Part shown: positions 15,194-25,746 of the stretch, piece after piece
How positions within the stretch are numbered: position 1 is the stretch's first letter
How the letters are laid out: every line of letters begins with the position of its first letter
Assembly (NCBI GenBank): GCA_017614795.1
Contig: JAGABD010000058.1
Span: forward strand, 1 to 31,325
DNA: 31,325 nt
Reading direction: 5' to 3'
Source of the DNA: Bacteroidales bacterium
Lineage (GTDB): Bacteria > Bacteroidota > Bacteroidia > Bacteroidales > UBA932
The notes under the pieces: generated by a model
Database searches by the model: none
What the model was told of the DNA's origin: nothing
The model's input: the letters and a program-made list of their open reading frames with translations, nothing else
Translations under genes and position numbers: made by a program

Positions 15194-16788
15194 GAAAGAT
15201 ATACCTTACCATCAGCCTGGCGGCCATTGCGGCCCTGCAGTTGTCCGCCCAGAACCTGAATCCCCAGGTGCAGGTGACCAACGACTACCAGACGCGCATG
15301 TCGGACGTCTCCAAGATGGACCTGATAATGCAGGTGCCCGATTCCCTGCAGGAGTTCTCCACCAACGTGGACTACAGCGTGTTCCAGACCGACTACAAGG
15401 GGGCCTACGATTTCGACCCCTATGCGATAAGGGTTACCCCGAAGGCCACCGACTACTCCGGCAAGGAGCTCTTCCTGCGCACCGGACTGGGCTTCACTTT
15501 CCGTCCCGTGCTCAGCGCGGTATACACTCCGATACGCAAAGGCCTGCACCGAATCACGGCGTACAACGACTTCCACGGCTACGCGGGCCGCTACCACAGG
15601 CCCTGCGGTTCTTCCTGGACCGGAAGCGACTTCTACGAGAAGCTGGGAGTCGAGGGACGCTGGAACAAGGAGACCTTCGACCTCTCCTGGGACGCGTCGT
15701 ATAACGGCATCTTCACGAAGGATTTCCTCACAAGAAGCACCTTCAACGACATTAACGTGGGAGGAAGGATCTGCAGCAACGTGGACACCACCCTGCTGTT
15801 CTACGACTTCAAGGTGCGCCTCGGCCTTGCGATGGACCGTTTCGGCAACAAGGACCTCACCCGTGTGAACGAATCGTCCTACCTCTTCGACGGAACCATC
15901 GGACCTGAAATCTATCATCAGTACATCCGCCTGCTCATCGACATCCACGCGCAGAGCAGCAGCTACAACCTCAAATACGCCGAGCCGCTAACCCTCAATT
16001 ACATCACTCCGAGGGCGGTGTTCGACTGGGGCCCGCTGAACGTCAGCGGCGGCCTCACCCTCTGCACCGGCGGCAAGGGACTGGCATTCTATCCCGACGT
16101 CAGGGCGAACCTTATGCTTTGGAAGGACGTGCTGAACATCTACGGCTTCTTCGGAGGTAGGCAGTACGCGGAGGACTATTCCGCCCTCAAGGCCCGCGAG
16201 CACTGGATGAACAGCAGATTCCTGAAGCCTGCGGGCGAGGCCCTGCAGACGACGGTGGAGCAGCTCAACTTTACCCTCGGCCTGAGGGGAAGCATCGCTT
16301 CGCGCCTCGAATATGACATCAAGGGAGGATTCATCTCCTACGCACGCGCCGCGATGGACCAGATAGACAGCAGCAGTTTCTATATGGGCTACAGGGACTA
16401 CAGGACCTGGTACCTCGACGGCAGGCTCTCCTGGCGTTCCGAGCGTTTCGACGCGGACGCGCAGGTTTCCCTTCATAAGACCAGCATCGGCGACGACAAG
16501 ACCTTCCTGGACCTTCCTATGTTCTCCGGCACTTTCAACGCGGTATACAACTGGGACCGCCGCATCTACGGAGGAATCCGCATCAAGGGTGCGACTCCCC
16601 GCAACTCGGTGGACTTCAAGGTCAAGGGCTATGCCGACGTGGGCCTCTACGGAGAATACCGCATCAGCCCGACGCTCTCCGCCTGGGCCCAGTGGGGCAA
16701 CATCCTCTGCAGGAGCATCCCCGTGTCGCCAGTGCATCAGGAGCACGGTATGCACCTTACCGGAGGCATTACTTTGAGACTTCCTTAA
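15190..16788 (+). CDS. Outer-membrane beta-barrel protein (uncharacterised, TPR-coupled)
   Basis: 532 aa. Signal peptide MRKIYLTISLAAIAALQLSA with likely cleavage before Gln21. The mature protein has a short polar region (about 21-100) followed by many alternating amphipathic strands rich in Tyr/Trp/Phe, such as RTGLGFTFRPVLSAVYTPI, DFKVRLGLAMDRFG and SGGLTLCTGGKGLAFYP, ending in GITLRLP. This is the pattern of an outer-membrane beta-barrel. No TonB box or plug domain of a TonB-dependent transporter was recognised. It overlaps the TPR gene by 4 bp and is followed 29 bp later by gyrB. A structural or assembly partner of the TPR protein is a reasonable guess only. Confidence 0.8.
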   Translation: MRKIYLTISLAAIAALQLSAQNLNPQVQVTNDYQTRMSDVSKMDLIMQVPDSLQEFSTNVDYSVFQTDYKGAYDFDPYAIRVTPKATDYSGKELFLRTGLGFTFRPVLSAVYTPIRKGLHRITAYNDFHGYAGRYHRPCGSSWTGSDFYEKLGVEGRWNKETFDLSWDASYNGIFTKDFLTRSTFNDINVGGRICSNVDTTLLFYDFKVRLGLAMDRFGNKDLTRVNESSYLFDGTIGPEIYHQYIRLLIDIHAQSSSYNLKYAEPLTLNYITPRAVFDWGPLNVSGGLTLCTGGKGLAFYPDVRANLMLWKDVLNIYGFFGGRQYAEDYSALKAREHWMNSRFLKPAGEALQTTVEQLNFTLGLRGSIASRLEYDIKGGFISYARAAMDQIDSSSFYMGYRDYRTWYLDGRLSWRSERFDADAQVSLHKTSIGDDKTFLDLPMFSGTFNAVYNWDRRIYGGIRIKGATPRNSVDFKVKGYADVGLYGEYRISPTLSAWAQWGNILCRSIPVSPVHQEHGMHLTGGITLRLP

Positions 16789-16796
16789 GAATATAA

Positions 16797-18836
<2,040 letters not shown>

Positions 18837-18848
18837 ACAATAAAGGAT

Positions 18849-20114
18849 ATGTTAGACATTTTCGACCGCATTGCGCGGGATTCCGGCGGCCCCATCGGCC
18901 AGTATTTCGAACAGGGATTCGGTTACTACATGTACCCCAAGCTCGAAGGCGAGCTCGGTCCCCATATGACCTTCAACGGCGTTCCGGTGCTCAACTGGAG
19001 CCTTAACAACTACCTCGGACTCGCGAACCATCCCGAGATCCGCAAGGTCGAGACCGAAGCCACCCGTCAGTGGGGACTTTCCGCCCCTATGGGAAGCCGT
19101 ATGCTCTCCGGCCACACCAAGTACCACGAGCAACTCGAGAAGATGTTCGCCGACTTCGAGAAGAAGGAGGACGCCTTCCTCTACAACTTCGGATACCAGG
19201 GCATCGTGTCCACCATCGACACCCTCACCGCGCGCCACGACGTCATAGTCTATGACAACGAGGCCCACGCCTGCCTGCTGGACGGCATCCGCCTGCACAT
19301 CGGCAGCAAGTATAAGTACCGCCACAACGACATGGCCGACTGCGAGAGGATTCTCGCCAAGGCCTGCGAAGAGGCAGACGCCAACGGCGGCGGAGTGCTG
19401 CTCATCACCGAAGGCGTGTACGGAATGACCGGCGCCCTCGGCAAACTCGACGAGATCTGCGCCCTCAAGAAGAAATATCCTTTCCGCATACTCATCGACG
19501 ACGCCCACGGTTTCGGCCTTATGGGCGCCCACGGACGCGGAACCTCCGAGCATTTCGGAGTGATGGACGAGGTCGATATCTACATCGGCGCGTTCGCCAA
19601 GAGCATGGCCAGCATCGGCGGCTTCGTGGCGGGTCCCCGCAAGGTAATCAACTACCTGCGTCTCAATATGCGCTCGCAGATGTACGCGAAGAGCCAGCCT
19701 CTGCCGTTCGTCATCAGCAACATCAAGCGCCTGGAAATCATTATGTCGCCCGAGGGTGACGAACGTCGCCGCAAGTGCATGGAGATAACCCACGCGCTGC
19801 AGAAGGGCTTCCGCGAGCAGGGATTCGACATCGGCGAGGCCGAGGCTTGCGTGACTCCCATCCACATCGACGGCGGCGGAATCGCCCAGGCAACCAAGAT
19901 TGCCAAGGACCTCCGCGAGAACTACAAGATCTTCTGCTCGATGGTCATCTATCCCGTCATCCCGAAGGGTATGATCATCTTCCGCATAGTGTCCACGGCC
20001 GCCCACACTATGGAGGACGTGAACTACACGCTGAACGCCTTCAAGGAAATCAAGGCCAAGCTCGACGCGGGCCTCTACGACGGCGACGACATCGCCGCGA
20101 TGAAGATCGACTAA
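18849..20114 (+). CDS. PLP-dependent alpha-oxoamine synthase (serine palmitoyltransferase / cysteate fatty acyltransferase-like)
   Basis: 421 aa, fold-type I PLP enzyme that condenses an amino acid with an acyl thioester with loss of CO2. PLP-site residues are in place: His140 (DNEAHACLLDG) for ring stacking, Asp218 and His220 (IDDAHGFG), and Schiff-base Lys251 in GAFAKSMASIGGF. SRMLSGHTKYHEQLE and NNYLGLANHP are family hallmarks. The N-terminal GYYMYPKLEGELGP and the FAKS lysine loop differ from the GTFSKS loop of many serine palmitoyltransferases, so the amino acid could be serine (sphingolipids) or cysteate (capnine sulfonolipids). The SDR reductase next door supports a 3-keto-lipid pathway. 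It differs from kbl in this window, which has GTLGKSFGG. Not likely biotin BioF, since no bio genes are near. Confidence 0.82.
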   Translation: MLDIFDRIARDSGGPIGQYFEQGFGYYMYPKLEGELGPHMTFNGVPVLNWSLNNYLGLANHPEIRKVETEATRQWGLSAPMGSRMLSGHTKYHEQLEKMFADFEKKEDAFLYNFGYQGIVSTIDTLTARHDVIVYDNEAHACLLDGIRLHIGSKYKYRHNDMADCERILAKACEEADANGGGVLLITEGVYGMTGALGKLDEICALKKKYPFRILIDDAHGFGLMGAHGRGTSEHFGVMDEVDIYIGAFAKSMASIGGFVAGPRKVINYLRLNMRSQMYAKSQPLPFVISNIKRLEIIMSPEGDERRRKCMEITHALQKGFREQGFDIGEAEACVTPIHIDGGGIAQATKIAKDLRENYKIFCSMVIYPVIPKGMIIFRIVSTAAHTMEDVNYTLNAFKEIKAKLDAGLYDGDDIAAMKID

Positions 20115-20136
20115 GCGTCATCCTGCATCCCTTGCA

Positions 20137-20958
20137 ATGAAGACAGAACAGTATTTTAAAGACAAGGTAATAATAGTCACCGGGGCCAGTTCCGGAATAG
20201 GACTGGCTTCGGCGCGACTGTTCGGCAGCCTAGGCGCCAAGGTGGTGATTGCCGCCCGCAGGCTCGACAAACTGCAGGAACTCGCCCCTTCGGTGGCTCC
20301 CGCGGACAGGGTGCTCTGCGTCAGGTGCGACGTGAGCGACGAGCAGGACTGCAAAGCCCTCGTGGAGGCGTCCGTGAAGCGTTTCGGAGGCATCGACATC
20401 CTCGTCAACAACGCCGGGCTTTCGATGCGCGCGATGTTCAAGGACCTCGACCTCAAGGTGATCCATTCCCTTATGGACGTGAACTTCTGGGGGACGGTCA
20501 ACTGCACGAAGTACGCGCTGCCTTATCTTCTTGAAAGGAAAGGACAGGTGGTGGGCGTCATCAGCATCGCAGGATACTCGGCGCTTCCCGCCCGCACGGG
20601 ATATTCGTCCTCCAAGTACGCCATCCGCGGCTTCCTCGACACGCTCCGCATAGAGCATCTCAAGGACGGCCTCGGCGTGCTGGTCTTCGCTCCCGGCTAC
20701 ACCTCGTCCAACGTGCGCAACGCGGCTCTCACGGCCGACGGCAGCGCGCAGGGGGAGACTCCTCTGGACGAAGGCAAGCTGATGAGCGCCGAAGAATGCG
20801 CGAAGCATCTCGCCAAAGGCCTTGCCAAACGCAAGTCGCAGGTCATACTCACCGGTCTCGGCCGCGCCACGGTATGGGCCCACAGGCTCTTCCCGAGGCT
20901 CACCGACCGGCTTACCTACAATTTCATAGCGAAAGAAGCCAACAGCCCCTTCAAGTAA
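20137..20958 (+). CDS. Short-chain dehydrogenase/reductase, candidate 3-keto-lipid base reductase
   Basis: 273 aa classical SDR. NAD(P) motif TGASSGIG (15-22) with Arg41-Arg42 after strand 2 (ARR), which favours NADPH. NNAG is at 91-94; the catalytic tetrad is Asn116, Ser143 (SIAGYSALPA), Tyr156 and Lys160 (YSSSK). The C-terminal tail (about 240-273, basic with HRLFPRLTDRLTYNF) is amphipathic and could touch the membrane. It sits 22 bp after the alpha-oxoamine synthase. Reduction of 3-ketosphinganine or 3-ketocapnine would be the next step, so that role is inferred from context; many SDRs look alike, so substrate is uncertain. Its TAA overlaps the next ATG by one base (TAATG). Confidence 0.85.
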   Translation: MKTEQYFKDKVIIVTGASSGIGLASARLFGSLGAKVVIAARRLDKLQELAPSVAPADRVLCVRCDVSDEQDCKALVEASVKRFGGIDILVNNAGLSMRAMFKDLDLKVIHSLMDVNFWGTVNCTKYALPYLLERKGQVVGVISIAGYSALPARTGYSSSKYAIRGFLDTLRIEHLKDGLGVLVFAPGYTSSNVRNAALTADGSAQGETPLDEGKLMSAEECAKHLAKGLAKRKSQVILTGLGRATVWAHRLFPRLTDRLTYNFIAKEANSPFK

Positions 20959-23003
20959 TGCCAGGTAAAAGAATCTTCCGGGTGGTGCTGCCCCTGCTCG
21001 CCGTGACTGCGGTGTTCCTGTTCGTAATGCCGCGGACGGCAAAGCTCACTTACGAGTACAAGAGGGGACTGCCCTGGAAATACGAGACTCTCATCGCCCC
21101 CTTCGATTTCCCCATCCTCAAGACCGAGGAGCAGATGACGGAGGAGCGCATCCAGCGCAACACGGCCGCCGTGCCGTACTACCGTTACAGCGAAGAAACG
21201 GCCTCGGCGTGCCTCAGGGCGGTGGAAGGAGCCGATTTCGGCGAATATGACTACCTCCGCACCGACATAATAACCGGCGTCCGCGAGACCGTGACGCGCG
21301 GAATTGTCAGCGACGACCGCAGCGGCGGCGACCTCGACGAGGCACTGCTCAGCGGCGACGTTATCTACGTGCAGAGGGGCAAGAGGGTGAAGTCCGTTCC
21401 GGCTTCGGAGGTCTACACGCTTTCCGAGGCCAAGAACAAGGTGCGTTCGTATCTTGCGGAAGTCTTCACCGACATCAACGTGGACTCGCTGCTCCGCGCT
21501 TCGGGCGTTTTCGACGCCATGGTGCCGGACCTCGTCTTCGACCGTCAGGCCACCCAGCTGCTGCAGAGCGAATCCACGGCGGACGTTTCTCCCACTTCGG
21601 GATATGTCCGCGCGGGCCAGACCATAGTTTCTCAGGACGAGATAGTGACGGCGGAGATCGAGCAGATGCTGGATTCCTTCGAAAAGGAATACGCGTCCAA
21701 CGTCGGCATCGCCGGCACGGGCGTTCTGCACTGGCTCGGCAACGCCGGAATAGCGCTCCTGCTGGTGCTGCTGTTCTTCTTCGCCCTTAACTTCTCGGCC
21801 CCCGACATTGCAGTCGGAGGCAACCGCTTCCTGTATATCCTGTTGATATTCACCATCTTCACGGTGGCGGCGATAACCGTTCCGCGCAACGCGCCCAACC
21901 TCGTGTATATGGTACCGTTCGTGCTGTGCGCGCAGATGCTCGAGGTCTTCTTCGACCGCAGGCTCGTGGTCGGAGTGTATTCCGTGAGCATCCTGCCCCT
22001 GCTTCTCTACGGCGAACCCGCGGTGCCCCTCTTCCTCATCTTCGAATGCGGCGGAGTTGTTTCGGTGGCGTTCTTCCGCTACTTCCGCAGAGGCTGGCGC
22101 CAGTTCGTGGGCGCGTTCGTCACCTTCGCGGTGATGAGCGTGGTATACCTCTGCCTGCGTTCGGTGGACTTCATCGGAGGAAGCATCCCGCGCGTGCTCG
22201 TGGGACTCTTCATATCTTCGATCCTCTGCGTGTCCGGTTACCCGCTGGTATATCTCTTCGAGAGAATCTTCAACCTAGTGTCGCACATCCGCCTGTCGGA
22301 GCTCTGCGACACATCGGGAAGCTTGCTGCGCTCGCTTGAGCAGAAGGCCCCCGGTTCCTTCCAGCACTCGCTGCAGGTGATGAATATGGCGGACGCGGTC
22401 GCCGGAACGGTGGGCGCGAACGTGCTCCTGGTGCGTGCGGGCGCCCTCTACCACGACATCGGCAAGATGCAGAACCCGCTCTGCTTCGTGGAGAACGAGT
22501 CGATGCTTCTCACCGAGGAACAGCAGCGCTACCACAGCGAACTCTCGCCCCTGCAGAGCGCGCAGGAAATAATAAGGCACGTCACCGAAGGCGCTGAACT
22601 GGCTCGCAAGCACCATCTGCCCCAGGTGATAATCGATTTCATCCTCTCGCACCACGGCACTTCGAGGATGGAATACTTCTACGACAAATACCTCAAGGAG
22701 GGCGGCGACCCTGTAGCCGAGGCGGACTTTCGCTATCCCGGCTTCAGGCCCCGCACCCGCGAACAGGTGATAATAATGCTCTGCGACAGCGTGGAAGCCG
22801 CTTCGCGCACGCTCAAGGACTACTCCAAGGAATCCTTCAGCGCGTTCGTCGAAAGGATAGTCGCGGGCAAGCTCGAGGACGGCCAGCTCTCCGATGCGGA
22901 GATATCGGTGAAGGACCTCGAAACGGTGCGTCAGGCGCTGAAAGATTATCTTGCCCAGATGTACCACGAAAGAATTGCATATCCAAAACGTATAAAGAAA
23001 TAG
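20958..23003 (+). CDS. pgpH: PgpH-type 7TM receptor HD phosphodiesterase (likely c-di-AMP hydrolase)
   Basis: 681 aa from the ATG at 20958 (the open frame extends upstream inside the SDR gene without homology). One N-terminal TM (about 7-24), an extracytoplasmic 7TMR-HDED domain (about 30-255), a membrane block with six to seven hydrophobic helices (about 258-440), then a cytosolic HD domain. Metal residues seen: His470 (SFQHSLQ), His499-Asp500 (YHDIGK), the SHHGT pair (His565/566) and Asp610 (LCDSVEAASR). Family members such as Listeria PgpH hydrolyse c-di-AMP, a second messenger that controls potassium and osmotic balance. The trkH gene in the same window is a plausible target pathway, by inference only. 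Start TAATG coupling to the SDR gene. Confidence 0.9.
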   Translation: MPGKRIFRVVLPLLAVTAVFLFVMPRTAKLTYEYKRGLPWKYETLIAPFDFPILKTEEQMTEERIQRNTAAVPYYRYSEETASACLRAVEGADFGEYDYLRTDIITGVRETVTRGIVSDDRSGGDLDEALLSGDVIYVQRGKRVKSVPASEVYTLSEAKNKVRSYLAEVFTDINVDSLLRASGVFDAMVPDLVFDRQATQLLQSESTADVSPTSGYVRAGQTIVSQDEIVTAEIEQMLDSFEKEYASNVGIAGTGVLHWLGNAGIALLLVLLFFFALNFSAPDIAVGGNRFLYILLIFTIFTVAAITVPRNAPNLVYMVPFVLCAQMLEVFFDRRLVVGVYSVSILPLLLYGEPAVPLFLIFECGGVVSVAFFRYFRRGWRQFVGAFVTFAVMSVVYLCLRSVDFIGGSIPRVLVGLFISSILCVSGYPLVYLFERIFNLVSHIRLSELCDTSGSLLRSLEQKAPGSFQHSLQVMNMADAVAGTVGANVLLVRAGALYHDIGKMQNPLCFVENESMLLTEEQQRYHSELSPLQSAQEIIRHVTEGAELARKHHLPQVIIDFILSHHGTSRMEYFYDKYLKEGGDPVAEADFRYPGFRPRTREQVIIMLCDSVEAASRTLKDYSKESFSAFVERIVAGKLEDGQLSDAEISVKDLETVRQALKDYLAQMYHERIAYPKRIKK

Positions 23004-23012
23004 TTAGCAGCT

Positions 23013-24017
23013 ATGAATTTTGAAAAGAAACAGATCGATGCTCTGAACATTGAACTTACCCTCGAGATAAAGAAGGAAGATTATGCAGAGAAAGTAAGGA
23101 AGGAACTTGCGGCGCGCAAGCGTACGGCCGAGTTCAAGGGATTCCGCAAGGGAATGGTGCCCGAAAGCCTCATCCGCCGCGTGTACGGCGACCAGATACT
23201 CGCCGAGGCGGTGAACGGATGCATTTCGGAAGGCCTGGGCAAGTTCATTGAAGAGAACAAGCTCAACGTGCTGGGCGAACCTCTCGCCAGCGAGCATCAG
23301 CCCGAGGTGGAGTGGAAGGACGGCAACGACTTCTCCTTCATCTTCGACATAGCCCTCTATCCCGAGGTGAAGGTCGAGGCGGGCAAGGGCGACAGCTTCA
23401 ACCGTTACGAGATTACCCCCTCCGCGAAGGAGAAGAAGGGAATGGTGGACAACCTCAAGAAGTTCTACGCCGAGCACAAGGAAGGGGAGAAGGCCGAAAA
23501 GACCGACGCCGAAATCGAGAAGGAGGTCGACGAGCGCCTGGAAGGCCAGTTCAAGCAGGAGGCCGAATGGCAGCTTGGCAAGGACATCCGCGGCCATTTC
23601 GTGAAGAAGGCGGCCATCGAACTGCCCGAGGCGTTCCTCAAGCGCTGGCTTTTCGAGGCCAACGGCGGCAAGGTGAGCAAGGAGGACATCGAGAAGGACT
23701 TCGAGGGCTTCCTCGCCGACTTCCGCTGGCAGCTCGTGCGCGGCGCCTTTATGAAGGCCTGGGACTATAAGATCGAGCAGAAGGACATCGAGGAGGAGGC
23801 GCACGCCTACGTGCACTACCAGTATGCGATGTACGGCATGTCCGACGTGCCCCACGACATAATCGACAATGCAGTCAAGAGTATGCTCGGGGACCGCAAG
23901 CAGATAGAGCGCCTGGCCGAACAGGTGGAGGACCGCAAGGTCATGGACCGCCTGAAGGACGAGGTCACCATCAAGGCCAAGAAGATCACATCGGAGAAAT
24001 TCCGCGAACTTAAATAG
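23013..24017 (+). CDS. tig: Trigger factor lacking the PPIase (FKBP) domain
   Basis: 334 aa against ~430-450 for the family. The N-terminal ribosome-binding domain is intact (about 1-125) with the ribosomal L23-docking signature GFRKGMVP (43-50) and NVLGEPL, FIFDIALYPEVK before the linker. The chain then goes through KKGMVDNLKKFYAEHK straight into a charged helix (about 155-185) and the C-terminal chaperone arms (AIELPEAFLKRW, YGMSDVP, ... ITSEKFRELK). The ~100-110 residues of the FKBP-like prolyl isomerase normally between them are absent. No frameshift or stop explains this; the reading frame is continuous and followed by clpP 2 bp later. It probably still acts as a ribosome-bound holdase for nascent chains but cannot isomerise prolines. 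Confidence 0.93.
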   Translation: MNFEKKQIDALNIELTLEIKKEDYAEKVRKELAARKRTAEFKGFRKGMVPESLIRRVYGDQILAEAVNGCISEGLGKFIEENKLNVLGEPLASEHQPEVEWKDGNDFSFIFDIALYPEVKVEAGKGDSFNRYEITPSAKEKKGMVDNLKKFYAEHKEGEKAEKTDAEIEKEVDERLEGQFKQEAEWQLGKDIRGHFVKKAAIELPEAFLKRWLFEANGGKVSKEDIEKDFEGFLADFRWQLVRGAFMKAWDYKIEQKDIEEEAHAYVHYQYAMYGMSDVPHDIIDNAVKSMLGDRKQIERLAEQVEDRKVMDRLKDEVTIKAKKITSEKFRELK

Positions 24018-24019
24018 AT

Positions 24020-24691
24020 ATGAAGAACACTGAATTCGAAAAATTCGCTGCGTCGGAAGGCGTCAGCCCCATGACCCTGCACCGCTACGGTCAGTTCTAC
24101 GGTTACATCAACCCCACCATCATCGAGGAGCGCAAGCTCAACATCGCCGCAATGGACGTGTTCAGCCGCCTTATGATGGACAGGATTATCTTCCTGGGAG
24201 CTCCCATCGACGACGACGTCGCCAACATCGTGCAGGCTCAGCTGCTGTTCCTCGCCTCCACCGAGCAGGGGACTTCGGACATCTCCATCTACCTTAACAC
24301 CCCCGGAGGAGTGGTTTCCGCGGGTCTCGGCATCTACGATACGATGCAGCTTATCGAGCCCGACGTGGCCACCATCTGCACTGGGCAGGCCGCCTCGATG
24401 GGCGCCGTGCTGCTTTGCGCCGGAGCCAAGGGCAAGCGTTCCGTGCTGCCTCACTCGCGCGTGATGATTCACCAGCCCCTCGGAGGAGCGCAGGGCCAGA
24501 CTTCCGACATTCTCATCGCCGCCAAGGAGATAGAGAAATGCCGCACCGAGCTCTACCGCATCATTTCCGAGCATACGGGACAGCCCTTCGACAAGGTCTT
24601 CGCCGACGGCGACAGGGACTACTGGATGACCGCTCAGGAGGCCGTCGCGTACGGAATGGTGGACAAGATTCAGACAGGAAAGAAGAAGTAA
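24020..24691 (+). CDS. clpP: ATP-dependent Clp protease proteolytic subunit
   Basis: 223 aa serine protease that forms the two-ring degradation chamber. Catalytic triad: Ser126 in GQAASMGA, His151 in MIHQP, and Asp200 in GDRDYWM. The oxyanion/substrate strand TPGGVVSAG (94-102) is present. Residues 1-35 form the pro/axial-loop region; processing site not evident. It lies 2 bp after tig and overlaps clpX by one base (TAATG), the usual tig-clpP-clpX order. All catalytic residues are intact, so the unusual domain loss in the flanking genes does not extend to ClpP. Confidence 0.97.
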   Translation: MKNTEFEKFAASEGVSPMTLHRYGQFYGYINPTIIEERKLNIAAMDVFSRLMMDRIIFLGAPIDDDVANIVQAQLLFLASTEQGTSDISIYLNTPGGVVSAGLGIYDTMQLIEPDVATICTGQAASMGAVLLCAGAKGKRSVLPHSRVMIHQPLGGAQGQTSDILIAAKEIEKCRTELYRIISEHTGQPFDKVFADGDRDYWMTAQEAVAYGMVDKIQTGKKK

Positions 24692-25746
24692 TGGCAAAGA
24701 AAACCGCGAATCTGCCCAAGCCGAAGCAGATAAAGGCCTTCCTCGACCAGTACGTCATAGGCCAGGACAGGGCTAAGAAACTGCTTTCGGTGGCCGTGTA
24801 CAACCATTACAAGCGCATTATGCACAATGTGCTTACCAAGCCCGACGACGGCGTGGAGCTGGAGAAATCCAACATCCTCCTCGTAGGGCCCACGGGCACG
24901 GGCAAAACCCTTCTTGCGAAGACCATCGCGAAGATGATACAGGTTCCGTTCACCATAGTGGACGCGACCGTTCTCACCGAAGCGGGATATGTGGGCGAGG
25001 ATGTCGAAAGTATCCTTTCCCGCCTGTTGCAGGAGGCCGACTACGATGCCGAGAACGCAGAGCTTGGAATAGTCTTCATCGACGAAATCGACAAGATTTC
25101 CCGAAAGAGCGACAACCCGTCCATCACACGCGATGTAGCTGGAGAAGGCGTCCAGCAGGCCCTTCTGAAGCTTCTGGAGGGTTCCGTGGTGAATGTTCCG
25201 CCACAGGGCGGCCGCAAGCATCCGGAGCAGGAGTTCATCCACATAAACACCGAGAACATCCTGTTCATCTGCGGGGGAGCGTTCGAGGGCATCGAGCGCA
25301 TTATCGCTCAGCGCATGAACACCCAGGTGATTGGTTTCGGTTCCAGCGAGAAGCAGAAGGTCGACAAGAACAATCTCCTGCGCTACGTGGAGGCCCAGGA
25401 TCTGCGCAAATACGGCTTGATTCCCGAAATCGTCGGCCGTCTGCCGGTGGTGATGAATCTCGACCAGCTCGACCGCAAGGCCCTCAAGCGCATCCTTACG
25501 GAGCCCAAGAACGCCATCCTGCGCCAGTATGAGAAGCTTTTCGAGCTCGACGGCATCAAGCTCGAGATCGAGCCGAAGGTGCTGGATGTCATAGTGGATA
25601 CGGCCATCGCCGAGAAGCTCGGCGCCCGCGGCCTTCGCGCCATCTGCGAACGCATCATGAACGACGCCATGTACGAGGCGCCCTCCTCACGCAAGAAGGT
25701 ATTCAAGCTTACGGCCGAATACGCAAAAGAAAAACTGGCGGACTGA
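24691..25746 (+). CDS. clpX: ClpX AAA+ unfoldase lacking the N-terminal zinc-binding domain
   Basis: 351 aa; normal ClpX is ~410-425 aa with a four-cysteine zinc domain of ~60 residues first. This protein opens at [26 protein letters not shown], i.e. at the linker into the AAA+ core. The frame upstream lies within clpP, is arginine-rich and has no CxxC, so the zinc domain is not hidden by a wrong start. The core is complete: Walker A GPTGTGKT (66-73), pore loop GYVG (99-102), Walker B IVFIDE (127-132), RKH pore motif (175-177), ClpP-docking tripeptide IGF (214-216), and sensor-2 GARGLR (Arg313). It should therefore unfold substrates and dock on ClpP, but not use zinc-domain adaptors or dimerise through it. 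The stop codon lies in a terminator loop. Confidence 0.94.
   Translation: MAKKTANLPKPKQIKAFLDQYVIGQDRAKKLLSVAVYNHYKRIMHNVLTKPDDGVELEKSNILLVGPTGTGKTLLAKTIAKMIQVPFTIVDATVLTEAGYVGEDVESILSRLLQEADYDAENAELGIVFIDEIDKISRKSDNPSITRDVAGEGVQQALLKLLEGSVVNVPPQGGRKHPEQEFIHINTENILFICGGAFEGIERIIAQRMNTQVIGFGSSEKQKVDKNNLLRYVEAQDLRKYGLIPEIVGRLPVVMNLDQLDRKALKRILTEPKNAILRQYEKLFELDGIKLEIEPKVLDVIVDTAIAEKLGARGLRAICERIMNDAMYEAPSSRKKVFKLTAEYAKEKLAD

Noticed and set aside
20796..20957. Upstream extension of the 7TM-HD protein
   Set aside because: Lies in the SDR coding region; the TAATG junction gives a start directly before the N-terminal TM segment.
24415..24690. Upstream in-frame extension of clpX that might hold the missing zinc domain
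   Set aside because: The 92 extra residues are Arg-rich, have no CxxC pair, and overlap clpP coding sequence in another frame.
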